61,016 bases of DNA from Planctomycetota bacterium (lineage in GTDB: Bacteria > Planctomycetota > Planctomycetia > Gemmatales > Gemmataceae), in contig JAIOPV010000156.1 in the NCBI GenBank assembly GCA_021413735.1, positions 1 to 61,016 of the forward strand. Reading direction: 5' to 3'. The translations under genes and the position numbers were made by a program. A model generated the notes under the pieces. That model worked only from the letters and a program-made list of their open reading frames with translations. It was not told the origin of the DNA and ran no database searches. Each line of letters opens with the position of its first letter. Position 1 is the stretch's first letter. This document shows, piece after piece, positions 59,868 to 61,016 of the stretch.

Positions 59868-61016
59868 ATGGCAGCTATGTCCCTCACACTGCCAGTTCTG
59901 CCCGAAACTCCCACGGCCCACGCCGAGGGGACACCACAACCGCTGCCGGGCATCCTCGATGTGCCGAACGACACGCTCCGTGCGTGGCTCGCCGAACGTC
60001 GTCAGCCGCCCATGCGAATCAGCCAGATTCGCAAGCAAATCCTCGCGAACCGAGCCACCAGCTTCGAGGAAATGTCCGACCTGCCCAAAGACCTCCGGCC
60101 ACAACTCGCCGCCGCGTTCTCGATCTTCTCCACTCGCGTCGAACGGCACATGTTCGCCATGTCCGACGACACGCACAAGCTCGTGTTGCGACTCGCCGAC
60201 GACAAGATGATCGAGTGCGTGCTCATTCAGGACGACGGCCGCGCCACGGCTTGTATCAGCACGCAGGTCGGTTGCGGCATGGGCTGCGTCTTCTGTGCCA
60301 GCGGATTGAATGGCGTCGTGCGGAACCTCACGGTCGGTGAGATGGTTGAACAACTCGTGCGGCTCCGCAACCTGACCGATCCAAAGAGCACCAACCCGGA
60401 CCGTGCCCCACGGCTCACGCACATCGTCGTGATGGGCATGGGCGAACCGCTCGCGAATCTCGATCGGCTTCTCGAAGCGCTGGCGATTGCAGGCGACAAG
60501 AACGGCCTGTGTGTCGGTCAACGGCACGTCACGATTTCGACGGTCGGACTTCCCGCGAAGATTCGTCAACTTGCGGACGTCGGGAAGCAGTATCATCTGG
60601 CGGTGTCGCTGCACGCGGCCAGCGACGCCCTCCGCACGCAGATCGTGCCGACCAACGATAAGACCGGCATACCCGCGATCCTCGAAGCGGCGGATTACTT
60701 CTACGAAACGACGGGCCGGCAAGTGACCTACGAGTATGTCGTGCTGGGTGGGTTGAACGACGGGCCGACGCACGCAAAGGAACTGGCCAGACTGCTCTCA
60801 GGTCGTAAGGCGCACGTGAACCTCATCCCGTGGAACGACGTGGAAGGGTTGCCGTATCGCCGACCGATCGACGGGAACTTGCAGGGATTGATCGACACGC
60901 TTCACCGCAGCGGCGTGAGCGTGAAAGTCCGCAAGCGAAAAGGCTCCGAAATCGACGCCGCGTGCGGCCAGTTACGGCGGAAGGTTGAACAAGAAACGAT
61001 GGGAGGAACACCATGA
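59868..61016 (+). CDS. rlmN: 23S rRNA (adenine-2503-C2)-methyltransferase
   Basis: A 382-residue radical SAM enzyme that methylates C2 of A2503 in 23S rRNA and often A37 in tRNA. The [4Fe-4S] motif is QVGCGMGCVFCASG (CxxxCxxC). An N-terminal HhH-like part is RAWLAERRQPPMRISQIRKQ. Further motifs are MGMGEPLANLDRLL, TISTVGL, LAVSLHAASDALR and VNLIPWN. The second essential Cys is in SEIDAACGQLRRK. All are present, so it should be active. The start may be 59868 or the ATG three codons later. The stop TGA ends at the last base of the window, embedded in CCATGA, so a following gene may overlap it. Confidence 0.95.
   Translation: MAAMSLTLPVLPETPTAHAEGTPQPLPGILDVPNDTLRAWLAERRQPPMRISQIRKQILANRATSFEEMSDLPKDLRPQLAAAFSIFSTRVERHMFAMSDDTHKLVLRLADDKMIECVLIQDDGRATACISTQVGCGMGCVFCASGLNGVVRNLTVGEMVEQLVRLRNLTDPKSTNPDRAPRLTHIVVMGMGEPLANLDRLLEALAIAGDKNGLCVGQRHVTISTVGLPAKIRQLADVGKQYHLAVSLHAASDALRTQIVPTNDKTGIPAILEAADYFYETTGRQVTYEYVVLGGLNDGPTHAKELARLLSGRKAHVNLIPWNDVEGLPYRRPIDGNLQGLIDTLHRSGVSVKVRKRKGSEIDAACGQLRRKVEQETMGGTP

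Overview
The window reads as chromosome from a Gemmataceae-type planctomycete (Gemmata or a close relative). Grounds: GC-rich DNA, genes on both strands with few long operons, and a set of planctomycete-typical families. These include a BBP7 barrel, DUF1571, TIGR03066 and TIGR03790 proteins, a PVC-type haem-binding CxxCH protein, a TIGR02996 leucine-rich-repeat protein, two membrane Ser/Thr kinases (one paired with an ECF sigma factor) and a huge secreted WD40-PDZ-caspase protein. No rRNA, tRNA, CRISPR array, transposase or phage gene was seen.

Layout. 1-4.4 kb: end of peptidase T, a Uma2 nuclease-fold protein, an MshEN-domain membrane protein lacking its usual ATPase, and Kbl. 4.5-12.5 kb (minus strand): caspase-like protein, two secreted LRR paralogues, a 198-bp repeat (copy A), a BBP7 barrel and an alpha/beta hydrolase. 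12.6-20.7 kb (plus): DUF1571 protein, ribosomal L33, fused AroDE, AroK overlapping a prepilin peptidase, HisH, then the ECF sigma/kinase pair. 20.7-26.4 kb: DapB, Pgi, a histidine phosphatase, small unknowns, a zinc-ribbon membrane protein and a solitary DNA methyltransferase. Repeat copy B follows at 26.6 kb, inverted relative to A. 26.9-36.8 kb: two small secreted proteins, RpoD-type sigma, TIGR03790, TrpA, a membrane protein and a Tricorn-like protease. 37-41.4 kb: EF-hand protein, TIGR03066, a broken gene remnant and an ABC pair. 41.4-45.8 kb: TadE, TadE-like and a giant vWA/TadG-like protein with a clear intrinsic terminator. 46-61 kb: haem-binding CxxCH protein, YgfZ, a LarA-like protein divergent from an aldehyde dehydrogenase, a decayed toxin-antitoxin pair, a class III aminotransferase, an O-methyltransferase, an atypical kinase, an LRR protein and RlmN.

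How the genes fit together. Housekeeping biosynthesis (aromatic amino acids, lysine, histidine, tryptophan, sugar phosphates, translation) is scattered among lineage-specific envelope and signalling genes. Intergenic spaces are rich in small palindromes belonging to at least four repeat families. The least explained items are the inverted 198-bp repeat pair with a possible third relative, the orphan MshEN protein, the vWA protein whose domain seems split by about 530 residues, and a kinase with HCD/DFN in place of HRD/DFG. I did not find an obviously new defence or secretion system.
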